A DNA stretch of 64,000 nucleotides from JAVJSU01 sp040219275 (lineage in GTDB: Bacteria > Chloroflexota > Anaerolineae > Aggregatilineales > Phototrophicaceae). The stretch is from contig JAVJSU010000046.1 in NCBI GenBank assembly GCA_040219275.1, forward strand, positions 11,566-75,565, written 5' to 3'. This document shows positions 16,312-26,601 of this stretch, one piece after another; the stretch's first letter is position 1; each line of letters starts with the position of its first letter. The notes beneath the pieces were generated by a model. The model was not told where the DNA came from. It worked only from the letters and a program-made list of their open reading frames with translations, and ran no database searches. A program made the position numbers and the translations under genes.

Positions 16312-19300
16312 ATGCCCACGACCATTATTCTCGCGCCGGTGGGTGCAGGTAAGACGAACGTTGTACTTGATCGTCTTACGAAGATGCTGGATACCGCGCC
16401 TTTTGCAAAGGTCTGGGCATTGCTTGCCAGCAAACGACAGGAAAATGCCTTTCGTCAGCGTCTTGTGGAACATCACACCAGCAAGCCGGTATTTTTTAAC
16501 GTCGAGTTTTTCAATTTCTATCAATTGTATCAGCGTGTGCTTGATATGAAAGGCGAACCCCCGCGTGATCTTAGTGACACAGCGCGCTATGGCATTTTGC
16601 GGGCGGTGATCGGTGACTTACAGCGTGAAGGGCAGTTGCATGTCTTTAGCGCGATTGCCGAAACGCCTGGATTTTTACGCATCACCGCTGATTTTATCTT
16701 TGAACTCAAGCAAAATCGCATTTTCCCTGAAGATTTCACCACCGCCGCCGCACTTACCCACCGTGACAAAGATCAAGAACTGGCGCTGATTTACGAAAGC
16801 TATCAGCAACGATTGCAATATCATCAGCTGGCAGACATCGAAGGGCAGGGCTGGCTGGCGCAACGGATGCTAGAAGAGGATGCTGAATTGGCGGGCGATG
16901 TGCAATTGCTGATCGTCGATGGCTTCGATCAATTTACCCCTGTGCAAGCCGATATTCTGAGTTTGTTGGCGGGACGTGTTGGCGAGACGCTCATCACCCT
17001 GACGACCATCAGTGAACGAGAAAAGACTGTCGGGCGACGTTTTGATCGGGCGCTGGAGTCTTTAACCGAACGACTGGGCAAAAATACCTATGAGATCAAG
17101 CCACCCCCCGCAGATGCACAGGGCAATCGGCATCCACGCCTGCAATATTTGATTGAACAGGTTTTTCGGCATCGTATTGACCACTCACTTTTGCCCGCTG
17201 ATGATGGTTCAGGTGATTGTTTACGGATGATCGAAGCGCCGTCGACAGCGAGTGAAGTCAGTGCGGTTTTGCGTCGGGTCAAACACCTGTTGCTGGATGG
17301 CGAATCGCCCGAAGAAATCATGATCGTCCTGCGTGATTGGGGACGGTATTACACGCATTTCCTGAGCGATATGCCGATTTACGGCTTGCCATTGGTGTTG
17401 CATTACGGGCAACCGTTGGCGGAAAATCCGGCGATTGATGCGTTGATGATGCTCTTGCAACTGCATGAAAATGATTTCCGTCGGCGCGATCTACTCGACG
17501 TATTGCGCTCACCTTATTTTGCCGTTCCCGCCTTAAACGAACCCCAGATTAATCTGCTAGAACAAATCAGCCAGAAATTTGCGGTGATCGGTGGCAAGGA
17601 ACAATGGCTGGATGCGATTCAATTGGCGATCAAACCCCGATCAGACGATGAGGACGACCCCACACCAGCAGATTCTCACGAAACGCTCATTGATGCGGTC
17701 ACGGCACACAATTTACAAGCTGATCTGGAAGAATTTTTCGATTGGATCACTCCGGCAGACTCGGCGACAGTAGAAGATTATATCGGCTGGCTAGAAATGC
17801 TGATCGGCTATGATCCCGAAATTGAACTCGATTACGAGGGTGATTTAGAGATTGAAATGGGCGGTTATACGCTCGATATGATCGCCCGTATGCGCGATAA
17901 ACATGCCCCGCCGGAGATCATCGCCCGCGATTTAACCGCAATGCAGGAATTTAAACGCGTGTTGCGTGGATTGCTCGCCGCCCGTGAATTGCTGACTTCG
18001 TTGGAAGGTGGCGACGAACCGGAATTTGCATGGGCAGATTTTGCCTCCGATTTACAGACTGCCGTCAACGCCGCCTCGGTGAATGCCCGTCCCAATCGCT
18101 CCGGTCAGGTGCTAGTGACAACGGCGGCGGATGCGCGTGGCTTGCCCCATGAGCATGTTTTCGTCGTTGGTTTATCAGAAGGCATTTTCCCGGCACGCAT
18201 CCCTGAAGACCCGCTTTATCTGGATAGTGAACGCCGGAAGTTAAAAGCGTACGGCATCACTCTACTAGAACAATCCGAGCGGGCGGCGGATGATGGCGTA
18301 TTTTACGAGTTGCTGTGTTTGCCACGGCGCACCCTAACGCTTTCCCGCCCCACAGTCGATGATGGCAAGCCGTGGATTGAGAGCCATTTCTGGCGGGCGG
18401 TGAATGCCGTCTTTCCACTGGAAACGAACGCGATTACATGGGAACGGTTACCCGTCGGTAAGGTGGTTTTGCCGGAAGAAGCCGCTTCATGGGATGAGGT
18501 CGCGCTGGCGGTGGCGGATCAACTTGCGTCACCCGCCGATGAACTGACTGCCAACGGGCGCGGGGTCTATAACTGGCTGGCGGGGTCGTCGTATTGGGCG
18601 CAGATTGATAGCGGACGGGCGATTGATGCCGGGCGGCTAGGGCGTGCGTCTCATAATCGTTATAGTGGCGTGTTGGAAAATGATGCGTTGATCTACGAAG
18701 CGGCGCAGGCATTTCGCCCTGATGTCAAGTGGAGCGCCAGCCGTCTAAATGATTACGGCGTGTGTGGCTTTAAGTTCTTTGCCAAACGCTTGCTCAAATT
18801 AGAGCCGCTGGATGAGCCGGAAATTGGTTTGGATCATCTGCAACGCGGGTCGCTCAATCATAAAATCCTTGAACTCACCTATGAGCAGGTGGGCGAGCAC
18901 GGCATGACCATCACCGAGGAAAATCAAGCCGAAGCTCTGACTATTCTAGAATCAGTCGCCGGGCAAGTGTTTTCCACCGCGCCGGACGACTTTGGCTTTC
19001 GGGTGGACGGCTCATGGGAGATCGAACAGCAGATCATTTTGCGACGCTTACATGCGCTGGTGACGGCAGATTTTAGCGCGAAAAACCCCATTGATAAGGC
19101 GTTCGGCACACGGGAACGGATTCCCCATCAACAGGAAGCCTTTTTCGGCAACGACGAAGATTTTATCGACGTACCGCTTGAAAATGGCGATACCCTCCGG
19201 CTTCTGGGCTTCATAGATCGGATTGATCGTGAAGGAGAGCGTGTGGTGATTATTGATTACAAGGGCAGTACCACCATTGCGCTATCGGAGATGGAAGAAG

Positions 19301-19611
19301 GGCGCAATGTGCAGATGATGGTCTATATGCTGGCGGCGGAGCAGTTGTTTACCCGTCAGGGATTGACCGTGGCTGGTGGCGCGTTCTGGCATTTGAACAA
19401 TCGCGGCTTAAGTGGAACGATCAAAATGGACGACGCAGGACGCGAGTCTATCCGGCAAGCACAGGCGCATATTGTCGAATATCTGGAACGTGGGCGACAG
19501 GGTGATTTTGCCGTCCATGCCAATAAGCCTGATAAGGGGAAGTGCATCCATCATTGTGATTATTCGCATCTGTGCCGCATGAGTATGACCAATCGCTACA
19601 AACCGGACTGA
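16312..19611 (+). CDS. addB: AddB-like helicase-nuclease subunit with iron-sulfur cluster motif
   Basis: Inactivated-helicase/nuclease partner of AddA in double-strand-break end processing for RecA recombination. The ATG at 16312 is chosen; a TTG at 16300 overlaps the previous stop. The 1099 aa begin with Walker A-like APVGAGKTNVV. A UvrD-like middle follows (for example LIVDGFDQFTP, VLVTTAADARGLPHEHVFV), then a C-terminal RecB-type PD-(D/E)XK nuclease with VVIIDYKGS. The Dna2/AddB Fe-S cysteines are visible: Cys818 (DYGVCGFKFF) and Cys1078, Cys1082, Cys1088 (CIHHCDYSHLC). It lies about 3.3 kb upstream of the AddA gene, with three unrelated genes between, an unusual separation. Confidence 0.87.
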   Translation: MPTTIILAPVGAGKTNVVLDRLTKMLDTAPFAKVWALLASKRQENAFRQRLVEHHTSKPVFFNVEFFNFYQLYQRVLDMKGEPPRDLSDTARYGILRAVIGDLQREGQLHVFSAIAETPGFLRITADFIFELKQNRIFPEDFTTAAALTHRDKDQELALIYESYQQRLQYHQLADIEGQGWLAQRMLEEDAELAGDVQLLIVDGFDQFTPVQADILSLLAGRVGETLITLTTISEREKTVGRRFDRALESLTERLGKNTYEIKPPPADAQGNRHPRLQYLIEQVFRHRIDHSLLPADDGSGDCLRMIEAPSTASEVSAVLRRVKHLLLDGESPEEIMIVLRDWGRYYTHFLSDMPIYGLPLVLHYGQPLAENPAIDALMMLLQLHENDFRRRDLLDVLRSPYFAVPALNEPQINLLEQISQKFAVIGGKEQWLDAIQLAIKPRSDDEDDPTPADSHETLIDAVTAHNLQADLEEFFDWITPADSATVEDYIGWLEMLIGYDPEIELDYEGDLEIEMGGYTLDMIARMRDKHAPPEIIARDLTAMQEFKRVLRGLLAARELLTSLEGGDEPEFAWADFASDLQTAVNAASVNARPNRSGQVLVTTAADARGLPHEHVFVVGLSEGIFPARIPEDPLYLDSERRKLKAYGITLLEQSERAADDGVFYELLCLPRRTLTLSRPTVDDGKPWIESHFWRAVNAVFPLETNAITWERLPVGKVVLPEEAASWDEVALAVADQLASPADELTANGRGVYNWLAGSSYWAQIDSGRAIDAGRLGRASHNRYSGVLENDALIYEAAQAFRPDVKWSASRLNDYGVCGFKFFAKRLLKLEPLDEPEIGLDHLQRGSLNHKILELTYEQVGEHGMTITEENQAEALTILESVAGQVFSTAPDDFGFRVDGSWEIEQQIILRRLHALVTADFSAKNPIDKAFGTRERIPHQQEAFFGNDEDFIDVPLENGDTLRLLGFIDRIDREGERVVIIDYKGSTTIALSEMEEGRNVQMMVYMLAAEQLFTRQGLTVAGGAFWHLNNRGLSGTIKMDDAGRESIRQAQAHIVEYLERGRQGDFAVHANKPDKGKCIHHCDYSHLCRMSMTNRYKPD

Positions 19612-19662
19612 TGCCGGACATAGTGCATATTTAACGGACTTTTTGGAGGGTAGGGTAAAAAT

Positions 19663-20907
19663 ATGGAGTTTGAACAGGCGAAAAATACATTGCGAGATGG
19701 CTATGTCGTCGCGGGGATGGAGGTTGTGGACGAGGGCGAAAACCAACTCATCTTACGCTATAAAAACTCCGCTTTCCTTGTCAGCGAAGAAGATATTCAA
19801 GAATATGCCGATAGTGAATCCCTGCGCCTGAGCGGGAAAGCGCTACCGGGTGAGTGCGGGGTGGTCAGCGTGGAATATCGAGAGCAGGTCGTGCAACCGC
19901 TAGACCCGATTCGCTGGCGACATCTCCCGCCGCTAGAGATGGGCTTTGTCTTCGGCACGCCGGATGATGACGACCTCTATGTGACGATTGGTGCGCCCTC
20001 TGCTGAGTTCTTGAATTATTTCCGCTTTGATCCTGCCTATCTTGAAATTTGCCTTGAACGCATGGAACGTGCACCGGATTCCGATAAACCGTTGGACATC
20101 CGTCAGGGATTTTATCGCTTGCCAACGGTGCAGGTGCATAACGTCAACGAGAAGGATATTGACGGGGCGCTCAAACGCTCAAGCGCGGTCATTGACTATT
20201 GCTTTTTTGAACTGTCCTACTTGAAGCAATTGCCCGTGGGCTTGGCGGATGAATGGCCCGCCCGTCGCCGTCTGGGTGAGGATACATTTACATTTCAGGA
20301 AGATGTCGCGGAGAATTTGCTCCCCATGCCGCCCGCAGATTTTAATGGCGATGTGGTCGCATTTTATCAACTGGGCATGAGTAGCCGGATTCCCGTGTTG
20401 CAATACTGGGCATATTATCAGGTGTTGGAATATTTCTTCGTGCGGACCTATGACGAGAGTCTGCACAAAGGGCTGGCGGATCGGCTTAAAGACCCGCGTT
20501 TTAAACCGTCTTCCGCGCAATTGGATCGTATCGTGCAGGATGTCGTCGATCATCTGGATGCGGCGGACGAAACCGCGATGCTCGAAGCGGTGCTCAAAAA
20601 ATATGTTGATCCGGCGGAAGTCATCGATTTTATCAGCCAATATGAAGCGCATCTCGGCGAAGGTCTGTATACCAAACGCCGTCGCCTGTTCGGTGAAGAT
20701 ATTGAAGTCCGGCTGGATAAAGACACCGTGCTAGAGAATGTCGCACGGACGATTCATGCACTACGGGCAACTCTGCTGTTTTCTTCGGATCGCTTCTCCC
20801 GTACTGCCCGTTCGGTGAGCTACAGCAAAATCAGTGAATCTGTCGCGCCGGAAGTCCCGCTGATGAAATTTCTTGCGGAGCGCATCATCATCGGCTCGGC
20901 GACATAG
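19663..20907 (+). CDS. Uncharacterised protein with possible degenerate HEPN-like C-terminus
   Basis: A 414-aa soluble protein that I do not firmly recognise. GGAGGG stands upstream of the ATG. The first 200 residues are acidic and beta-rich. The C-terminal half is helical, with YWAYYQVLEYFFVRTY (about 248-263). Near residues 360-385 is a segment (IHALRATLLFSSDRFSR) that resembles the RN-x4-H end of ApeA/HEPN-like ribonuclease domains but with the Asn and His replaced. HEPN proteins are RNases or RNA-binding effectors of toxin-antitoxin and defence systems. It sits between AddB and an NYN RNase-fold gene. The HEPN idea is a weak similarity by eye; hypothetical protein is the safe label. Confidence 0.5.
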   Translation: MEFEQAKNTLRDGYVVAGMEVVDEGENQLILRYKNSAFLVSEEDIQEYADSESLRLSGKALPGECGVVSVEYREQVVQPLDPIRWRHLPPLEMGFVFGTPDDDDLYVTIGAPSAEFLNYFRFDPAYLEICLERMERAPDSDKPLDIRQGFYRLPTVQVHNVNEKDIDGALKRSSAVIDYCFFELSYLKQLPVGLADEWPARRRLGEDTFTFQEDVAENLLPMPPADFNGDVVAFYQLGMSSRIPVLQYWAYYQVLEYFFVRTYDESLHKGLADRLKDPRFKPSSAQLDRIVQDVVDHLDAADETAMLEAVLKKYVDPAEVIDFISQYEAHLGEGLYTKRRRLFGEDIEVRLDKDTVLENVARTIHALRATLLFSSDRFSRTARSVSYSKISESVAPEVPLMKFLAERIIIGSAT

Positions 20908-20994
20908 GAAACACACATATCTTACAAGTTAAGGGACGTTTATGGGTATACAATGAGTATTTAATCACTCAGCTTAGAAAGAATTAAAATCACT

Positions 20995-22008
20995 ATGCCG
21001 GAAAATTCGATGGTATTTGCACTACTTATTGATGGTGATAATGTGTCATTATCATTAGCCACAAAAATACTGAATAAAATCAGTGAAATTGGCAAGATAA
21101 TCATCAAGAAGGTCTATTTAAACAATGCTTCACTTACTTCACAGTGGAACACCATCATAAATGACTATTCGCTCGAACCTGTGTGGGTTCCTAACAATAC
21201 TTCGGCGAAGAATGCGGCAGATATAGCTCTTGTTATTGATGCTATGGATTTACTGTGTAATCGGTCAGATATTGAGGGTTTTTGTATCATCTCAAGTGAT
21301 AGTGATTTTACGAGATTAGCCGCACACATTGTAGGAAAGAACAAATTCATATTGGGTATTGGTGAGGATAAAACACCAAAATCCTTTATGAATGCGTGTT
21401 CTAAATTTATGTCTATTGTTGAACTGCTAGAAACACAATTTCCTATAGACCAACTTAAAAATACTTCCGTTTCAGAAAATGAAACAGATGGTACTCAAAC
21501 ATTTGAGATGCTGCTTATTCAAGCATACGAAATTATTCCCAAAGATCAAGATGGATGGGTTCCACTTGTTGACGTAAAAGCGCAAATGCTTGCTGTCAAT
21601 CCAGAATTTCAAACAAGTGATTATCAAAATACTCGCCGATTAGCAGAACACATCAAGAGTTTAGCTGAAGTTTATCCTACTGGTGTGCTTGAGATAGATG
21701 AAAAATTAGATAGCAAACCAGTAATTCATAATATTCGTATGGACTGCGACACCATTAACTTTATTGAGGCGTATAAGCAAGCACCTGTAAGAGAGCGGGA
21801 TGGATGGGTACTTCTGTCTATCATTGGGGAAGAATTGAAGAGATACGCGACCTATGAAAATGGGTTTAGTTATCATGGTATAAGAAATAAACGACTTTCG
21901 AAAATTGCTATGGAGATAGTAAAAGATTATCCTGAAAAAATTGAAATCAACGAAGAAAATGATGGAAACTCGGTGATTTATCTCGTTCGTATAAATCTGC
22001 AACCGTAG
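20995..22008 (+). CDS. NYN-domain ribonuclease-like protein with two LOTUS (OST-HTH) domains
   Basis: 337 aa. The N-terminal NYN (LabA/Limkain PIN-like) domain covers about 1-150: LLIDGDNVS, then AADIALVIDAMDLL, then IISSDSDFTRLA. The metal-binding aspartates all appear intact. The C-terminal part holds two OST-HTH/LOTUS domains, about 165-235 (IPKDQDGWVPLVDVKAQML) and about 255-335 (APVRERDGWVLLSIIGEEL), which bind RNA. Bacterial NYN-LOTUS proteins are predicted endoribonucleases. Codon use is clearly more AT-rich than the neighbours, indicating acquisition by transfer. The start may be 20995 or the internal ATG at 21010. It stands between addB and addA. Confidence 0.88.
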   Translation: MPENSMVFALLIDGDNVSLSLATKILNKISEIGKIIIKKVYLNNASLTSQWNTIINDYSLEPVWVPNNTSAKNAADIALVIDAMDLLCNRSDIEGFCIISSDSDFTRLAAHIVGKNKFILGIGEDKTPKSFMNACSKFMSIVELLETQFPIDQLKNTSVSENETDGTQTFEMLLIQAYEIIPKDQDGWVPLVDVKAQMLAVNPEFQTSDYQNTRRLAEHIKSLAEVYPTGVLEIDEKLDSKPVIHNIRMDCDTINFIEAYKQAPVRERDGWVLLSIIGEELKRYATYENGFSYHGIRNKRLSKIAMEIVKDYPEKIEINEENDGNSVIYLVRINLQP

Positions 22009-22053
22009 ATGTAATCCAAACTCTTAGTGATTGCTAAATCAGGATAGTTACAC

Positions 22054-22902
22054 ATGAATTTAACCCGACACACGCTGAATGTTCAAGACGATCAGATCGT
22101 TTATTTTACGGCTGGATTGCCACAAAATCCGGCGGTGGTGCTGGTGCATGGTTGGAGTTCCTATCATGGTCTCTGGCAAAGCACGATTGACGTGTTGAGT
22201 GAGCACTACTTTTGCATCGTGCCGGATTTACTGGGCTTTGGTGAAAGTGACAAGCCCCGCACTGGTGATTACAGTATGGAGGCACAGGGTCGGCGTGTGC
22301 TGGCGGTGATTGATGCACTGGATATACAGCATTTTCACCTCGTCGGGCATTCGATGGGCGGTAAAGTGGCGTTGTGCATCGCTTCTGTGCTTGCGCCGGA
22401 ACGGGTGCTGACGCTGATTGATGTTGCCGGGCTGGTGCGTGAAAGAGCCGGACACGATATTGAGCGATTGTTTCCTCTGGCGCGGGTCAATTTTTATTTG
22501 CCGGTTGCCATGCCACTCATGCGCGTGCTGGCGAAAAAACGCTGGACGGCGCGTTATATTTTCGACGTGATGTTCTACGACATGTCCGCGGTGCCTTATG
22601 ACGCATGGCGCGAGGATCGGCGGGTTTTCTTCCAGAAAGGGGCGAGTGCAGGCATATTCTTGGCGGCGCGGGCGTTGCATGAGGCGGATTTTACGCCACA
22701 ATTATGCCACATTTGCGCGCCGACACTGGTTATTTTCGGCAAGCAAGACCGTATGGTGCCGCCCGCTGATGGTCTGGTAGCCTGCTCGGAAATTCACGAT
22801 GTCCGTTTGGTGGAATTCGAGCACTGCGGGCATTTCCCGATGTATGAATGCCCTGACCAATATCTTGAAACCGTACAGAATTTCCTCGCAGAAGCCGGAT
22901 AG
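22054..22902 (+). CDS. Alpha/beta-hydrolase fold protein
   Basis: A 282-aa soluble hydrolase. The oxyanion loop is LVHGWSSYHGLW, the nucleophile elbow HSMGGK (Ser near residue 100), the acid Asp probably in VIFGKQDRMVP, and the catalytic His in HCGHFPMYECP. A cap region covers about 130-200. Family members include esterases, haloalkane dehalogenase-like and C-C hydrolases; the substrate cannot be named. It ends 18 bp before the addA start, so it is likely co-transcribed with addA. Confidence 0.85.
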   Translation: MNLTRHTLNVQDDQIVYFTAGLPQNPAVVLVHGWSSYHGLWQSTIDVLSEHYFCIVPDLLGFGESDKPRTGDYSMEAQGRRVLAVIDALDIQHFHLVGHSMGGKVALCIASVLAPERVLTLIDVAGLVRERAGHDIERLFPLARVNFYLPVAMPLMRVLAKKRWTARYIFDVMFYDMSAVPYDAWREDRRVFFQKGASAGIFLAARALHEADFTPQLCHICAPTLVIFGKQDRMVPPADGLVACSEIHDVRLVEFEHCGHFPMYECPDQYLETVQNFLAEAG

Positions 22903-22920
22903 ACGATAGGATTGAGTCCT

Positions 22921-25900
22921 GTGACAAACGCACAATTTACGGATGAGCAGAGAAAAGCCATCCTCACGCATGATCGTAACTTGATTGTTATGGCGGGCGC
23001 GGGGTCCGGCAAGACCTTCGTGCTGGTGGAGCGTTATCTGGCTCTGCTAGATGCCCACAATAAGCCGGAAATCCCCAAAGAAGACCGCTGGCGCTTGAAT
23101 CAACTGGTGGCGATCACCTTTACGCGCAAAGCGGCACAGGAAATGCGTGATCGCGTCCGTCAGGCATTGGAAAATCGCCTGCGTAGCGCAAACGATGCTG
23201 GCGATGATGAGCAAGCACAACTCTGGGCAGACTTAGTCTCTCAGATGGACAGTGCGCGGATTGACACCATTCATGGCTTATGTGCGTCCCTCCTACGGGC
23301 GAATGCCGCCGAAGCCGGAGTTGATCCTGATTTTGCCGTGCTGGATGAAGTTGAAGCGGGTATTTTGCTGGACGATGTGATTGACCGTGTGCTGGCGGAT
23401 GTCATCGAAATGGGCGATGACGCATTAGCCCTATTTGAGCATTACGGCATGGCAGGGGTGCGGTCAACGCTGGCAAATCCGGCATTATTGGCGCTTGATC
23501 TGCCCACTTTGCCGGATGATTTAATGGCGGAGTGGCAAGACCTACATTTACAGGCAACGAGAGTCGGTGTGACTGAATTTCTCGCCTTTGTGGAGCAGAG
23601 CGGGACGTTTGAGCCTGTAGATGGTGATCTTATTGGTGACCAATGGCGGGATTGTCTGCGCTGGCTTGGCTTTTTGTCGAATGGCACAGAAGAACATTAT
23701 TATGATGCTTTATTGGGCATTTGTGCTGTTAAACTGACGGGCGGAAAGCAAGACAGTTGGGGCGGTAAAGATATTCTGCAAGAAGCAAAAGCCACTTTGA
23801 AATTATTCCGTGAAGCGGCGACGGATATTCTGAAGCAGATCGGCGAACCACCGGGCGAACGTGACGCGCAAGCCGCTGAATTTCTGCCCTTGTGGGTTGA
23901 TTTGATCCAACGGGTGAGCGCAAGTTTTGCGGAGATCAAACAGCAAAACAGCCTACTCGATTTTGATGATCTTGAAAGCCTGACGCGCAACTTATTCATC
24001 GCCTATCCCGAAGTGAAGCGCCGCTATCGTGATAATGAATTTAAGCACTTGCTGGTGGATGAATTTCAAGACACCAATCAGCGCCAATGGGACATCATCA
24101 AAGGGCTGGCGAGTTTGCGGGCAGATGGCGCGATGTTCGTCGTTGGTGATGAGAAGCAAAGTATTTACGCTTTTCGCGGCGCGGATGTGAGCGTTTTCGG
24201 CGATGTGAAGCAAGAAATTACAGGCAATAACGGCGAATCTCTCACCTTGTCACAATCGTTCCGCACGCATCAGCCGTTGATCGCAACCTTCAATCACTTA
24301 TTTTCGCGTTTATTGACGCGCGATGAAAATAGTCCGGTTGGGGCGTATCAGGTCACGCTGGATAAGAAGATGAGCGCCACCCGCGTCCCGCCACAGGATG
24401 CGCCGTTGATCGACTTTATCCTGATTAATTCCGCTACAGAACTGGAAAATGGCGAAAGAGCTGGTGCAGAAAAAGCACGGCAATGGGAAGCCTATGAGAT
24501 CGCGCAACTACTCAAAGCGAAGGTCGGCACGCGCCTGATTTATGACAAGGGCGAAAAGCGCACGCGTGTTATGCGTTATGACGATGTGGCGATTTTGTTC
24601 CGGTCTCTTTCTCAAGTCAACCTTTACGAAAATGTGTTTAAGGCTCAGGGTATCCCGTTCGTGACTGTCGCCGGACGCGGGTATTATGACCGTCAGGAAG
24701 TGTGGGATTTACTGAGTTTGCTCAAGGCGTTGCACAATCCGTCCGATAATTTATCGCTGGCGGTGGCGTTGCGCTCGCCCTTATTTGGCTTGAGTGATGA
24801 CGCGCTTTTCGCTCTGCGCTTACGCATATCAGACGCGGATGCGACAAGCGAGGAAAATACCACACGTAAACTGGTGCCGGTGCGCCTCTGGGATGCGCTG
24901 GCGTTACCCAACGATAAGCTCCCCGCAGATGAGGTCGAACGGGTTGAATTTGCGCGTAAAACACTTTATGCGCTCAAGGACACGTCCGGGCGGGTGACCA
25001 TCTCCGAATTATTGCGTGATGCACTGGCACGCACGGGCTATCTGGCGGTGCTCAGTGGCTTGCCGGATGGCGCACGCAGACGCGGCAACGTGGAAAAAAT
25101 TCTCGAAAAAGCACAATCGAGCGGCAAAATCACGCTGGGCGCATTTGCTCAATATCTGGGCGATTTGAGCGCACGGGAAGTACGGGAAGGCGAAGCGGCG
25201 CTGGATGTTGAAGGCGCGGTGACGATCATGACGATTCATGCCAGCAAGGGGTTGGAATATCCCATGATTGTGCTGGCGGATGCGTCATGGGATCGGGGCG
25301 CTGGGGGCGCAAAATCGACTCTTGTGTATGACGAGACAGTGGGGCTAGCGTGTACGATTTACGATCCTGATGCTGATAAATTTCAGCCAACATTCGTACA
25401 TGGTCATATTGAACGCTTAACCAATCTGCGCGATTCAGCCGAAAGTTTGCGGTTGCTATATGTCGCCGCTACCCGCGCACAGGACGCACTGGTGATTAGC
25501 GGGCAGGTAGCTTCTAAGGCAAGTGGCTGGACGATCAAAGGGTGGTTGCCACAACTGCTGGACGGTTTTAATTTATTTGAAAACTTTGATGAAGTCGTCA
25601 ACAACGTTATAGATTACACGTTAGATGATGGTACCCGCGGCACGATTAATCTGTTTATGCCGGAGAATTTTCCGCCGGAAGAAGCCTTTACCTTCGCGTC
25701 TGATGATGCCCATAGTGGATGGGAAACCCGCGAAGTGCGTTCGCGTTTGCCGATAGGCGACGATCTGTTTGAACCGCCCCTTCTGGCAGAGGTGAGTATT
25801 CGGCGGGAGGCACAGGTACGGCATATCGCCGCAACGGACATCGCTAATCTGGGCGAAATTGAGCATGAAATCGGCGAACGTAGCCAATTCTATAAAGATC

Positions 25901-26535
25901 GCTTCCGGCGACGTGTCTTGCATGATGCACCGGCAACAATTGAACAAATCGGCAAAAAGCAACAGGGTGTGCGGGCGCGTCAGGTGGGCGAAATTGTGCA
26001 TGAGGTGTTGCGCTGGTGGCGATTCCCGGAGCCGGATAAGGAATACGACTACCATCGCCTCCTGCGAAGTTATGCGTGGCGACAGGGAATCACCGATGAT
26101 CGGTTGTGTCAGGAAGCGGCAGATAAAGCCTATGCGCTGATTCTCAAATTTACACAGAGCGAGATGTTTCAGCGTTTAGAGCGGGCGGATGCGGTTTATC
26201 GGGAATTGCCGTTTATCTACGAAGTGGATGGGCGCATCATTCACGGTATCATTGATACGCTCTACCGGATCGGCGAGCAATGGGTGATTGTCGATTACAA
26301 AACGAGCGCGGTTCAGCAGGCACATATCACCGCTAATATTGACGATCATGCGCGGCGTTATCATTTACAGGTGGGTGTCTACGCTCAAGCAGTGAGTGAG
26401 CAGTTAAACGGTATTGTGCCGGAAACCTATGTGCATTACATCCGCTATACGCATACCGTCAAGGTTGAGGAATCCGTCTGGCGCAAAGCACTTAGCCGTC
26501 GTTTGACTGAGCGCATTGTCGATGTGATTGAATAG
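22921..26535 (+). CDS. addA: AddA-type ATP-dependent helicase/exonuclease (UvrD superfamily)
   Basis: The 3'-5' motor and nuclease subunit of AddAB, 1204 aa. The GTG at 22921 (VTNAQFTDEQ) is chosen because AGGA is 9 nt upstream; the TTG at 22912 would be too close to it. Motifs in order: Walker A MAGAGSGKTFVLV; motif Ia LVAITFTRKAAQEM; Walker B LLVDEFQDTNQRQW; motif III GDEKQSIYAFRGAD; motif IV LSQSFRTHQPL; motif V MTIHASKGLEYP; motif VI LLYVAATRAQDAL. The C-terminal nuclease domain has VGEIVHEVLR and VIVDYKTSA. It should pair with the AddB-like protein at 16312. Confidence 0.93.
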   Translation: MTNAQFTDEQRKAILTHDRNLIVMAGAGSGKTFVLVERYLALLDAHNKPEIPKEDRWRLNQLVAITFTRKAAQEMRDRVRQALENRLRSANDAGDDEQAQLWADLVSQMDSARIDTIHGLCASLLRANAAEAGVDPDFAVLDEVEAGILLDDVIDRVLADVIEMGDDALALFEHYGMAGVRSTLANPALLALDLPTLPDDLMAEWQDLHLQATRVGVTEFLAFVEQSGTFEPVDGDLIGDQWRDCLRWLGFLSNGTEEHYYDALLGICAVKLTGGKQDSWGGKDILQEAKATLKLFREAATDILKQIGEPPGERDAQAAEFLPLWVDLIQRVSASFAEIKQQNSLLDFDDLESLTRNLFIAYPEVKRRYRDNEFKHLLVDEFQDTNQRQWDIIKGLASLRADGAMFVVGDEKQSIYAFRGADVSVFGDVKQEITGNNGESLTLSQSFRTHQPLIATFNHLFSRLLTRDENSPVGAYQVTLDKKMSATRVPPQDAPLIDFILINSATELENGERAGAEKARQWEAYEIAQLLKAKVGTRLIYDKGEKRTRVMRYDDVAILFRSLSQVNLYENVFKAQGIPFVTVAGRGYYDRQEVWDLLSLLKALHNPSDNLSLAVALRSPLFGLSDDALFALRLRISDADATSEENTTRKLVPVRLWDALALPNDKLPADEVERVEFARKTLYALKDTSGRVTISELLRDALARTGYLAVLSGLPDGARRRGNVEKILEKAQSSGKITLGAFAQYLGDLSAREVREGEAALDVEGAVTIMTIHASKGLEYPMIVLADASWDRGAGGAKSTLVYDETVGLACTIYDPDADKFQPTFVHGHIERLTNLRDSAESLRLLYVAATRAQDALVISGQVASKASGWTIKGWLPQLLDGFNLFENFDEVVNNVIDYTLDDGTRGTINLFMPENFPPEEAFTFASDDAHSGWETREVRSRLPIGDDLFEPPLLAEVSIRREAQVRHIAATDIANLGEIEHEIGERSQFYKDRFRRRVLHDAPATIEQIGKKQQGVRARQVGEIVHEVLRWWRFPEPDKEYDYHRLLRSYAWRQGITDDRLCQEAADKAYALILKFTQSEMFQRLERADAVYRELPFIYEVDGRIIHGIIDTLYRIGEQWVIVDYKTSAVQQAHITANIDDHARRYHLQVGVYAQAVSEQLNGIVPETYVHYIRYTHTVKVEESVWRKALSRRLTERIVDVIE

Positions 26536-26601
26536 CGTCAGTTGTGGATAAGCAAACTATCATGAATGACCGTCCTTTTTGGTAAAAGACCGTGAGTATC
26601 C

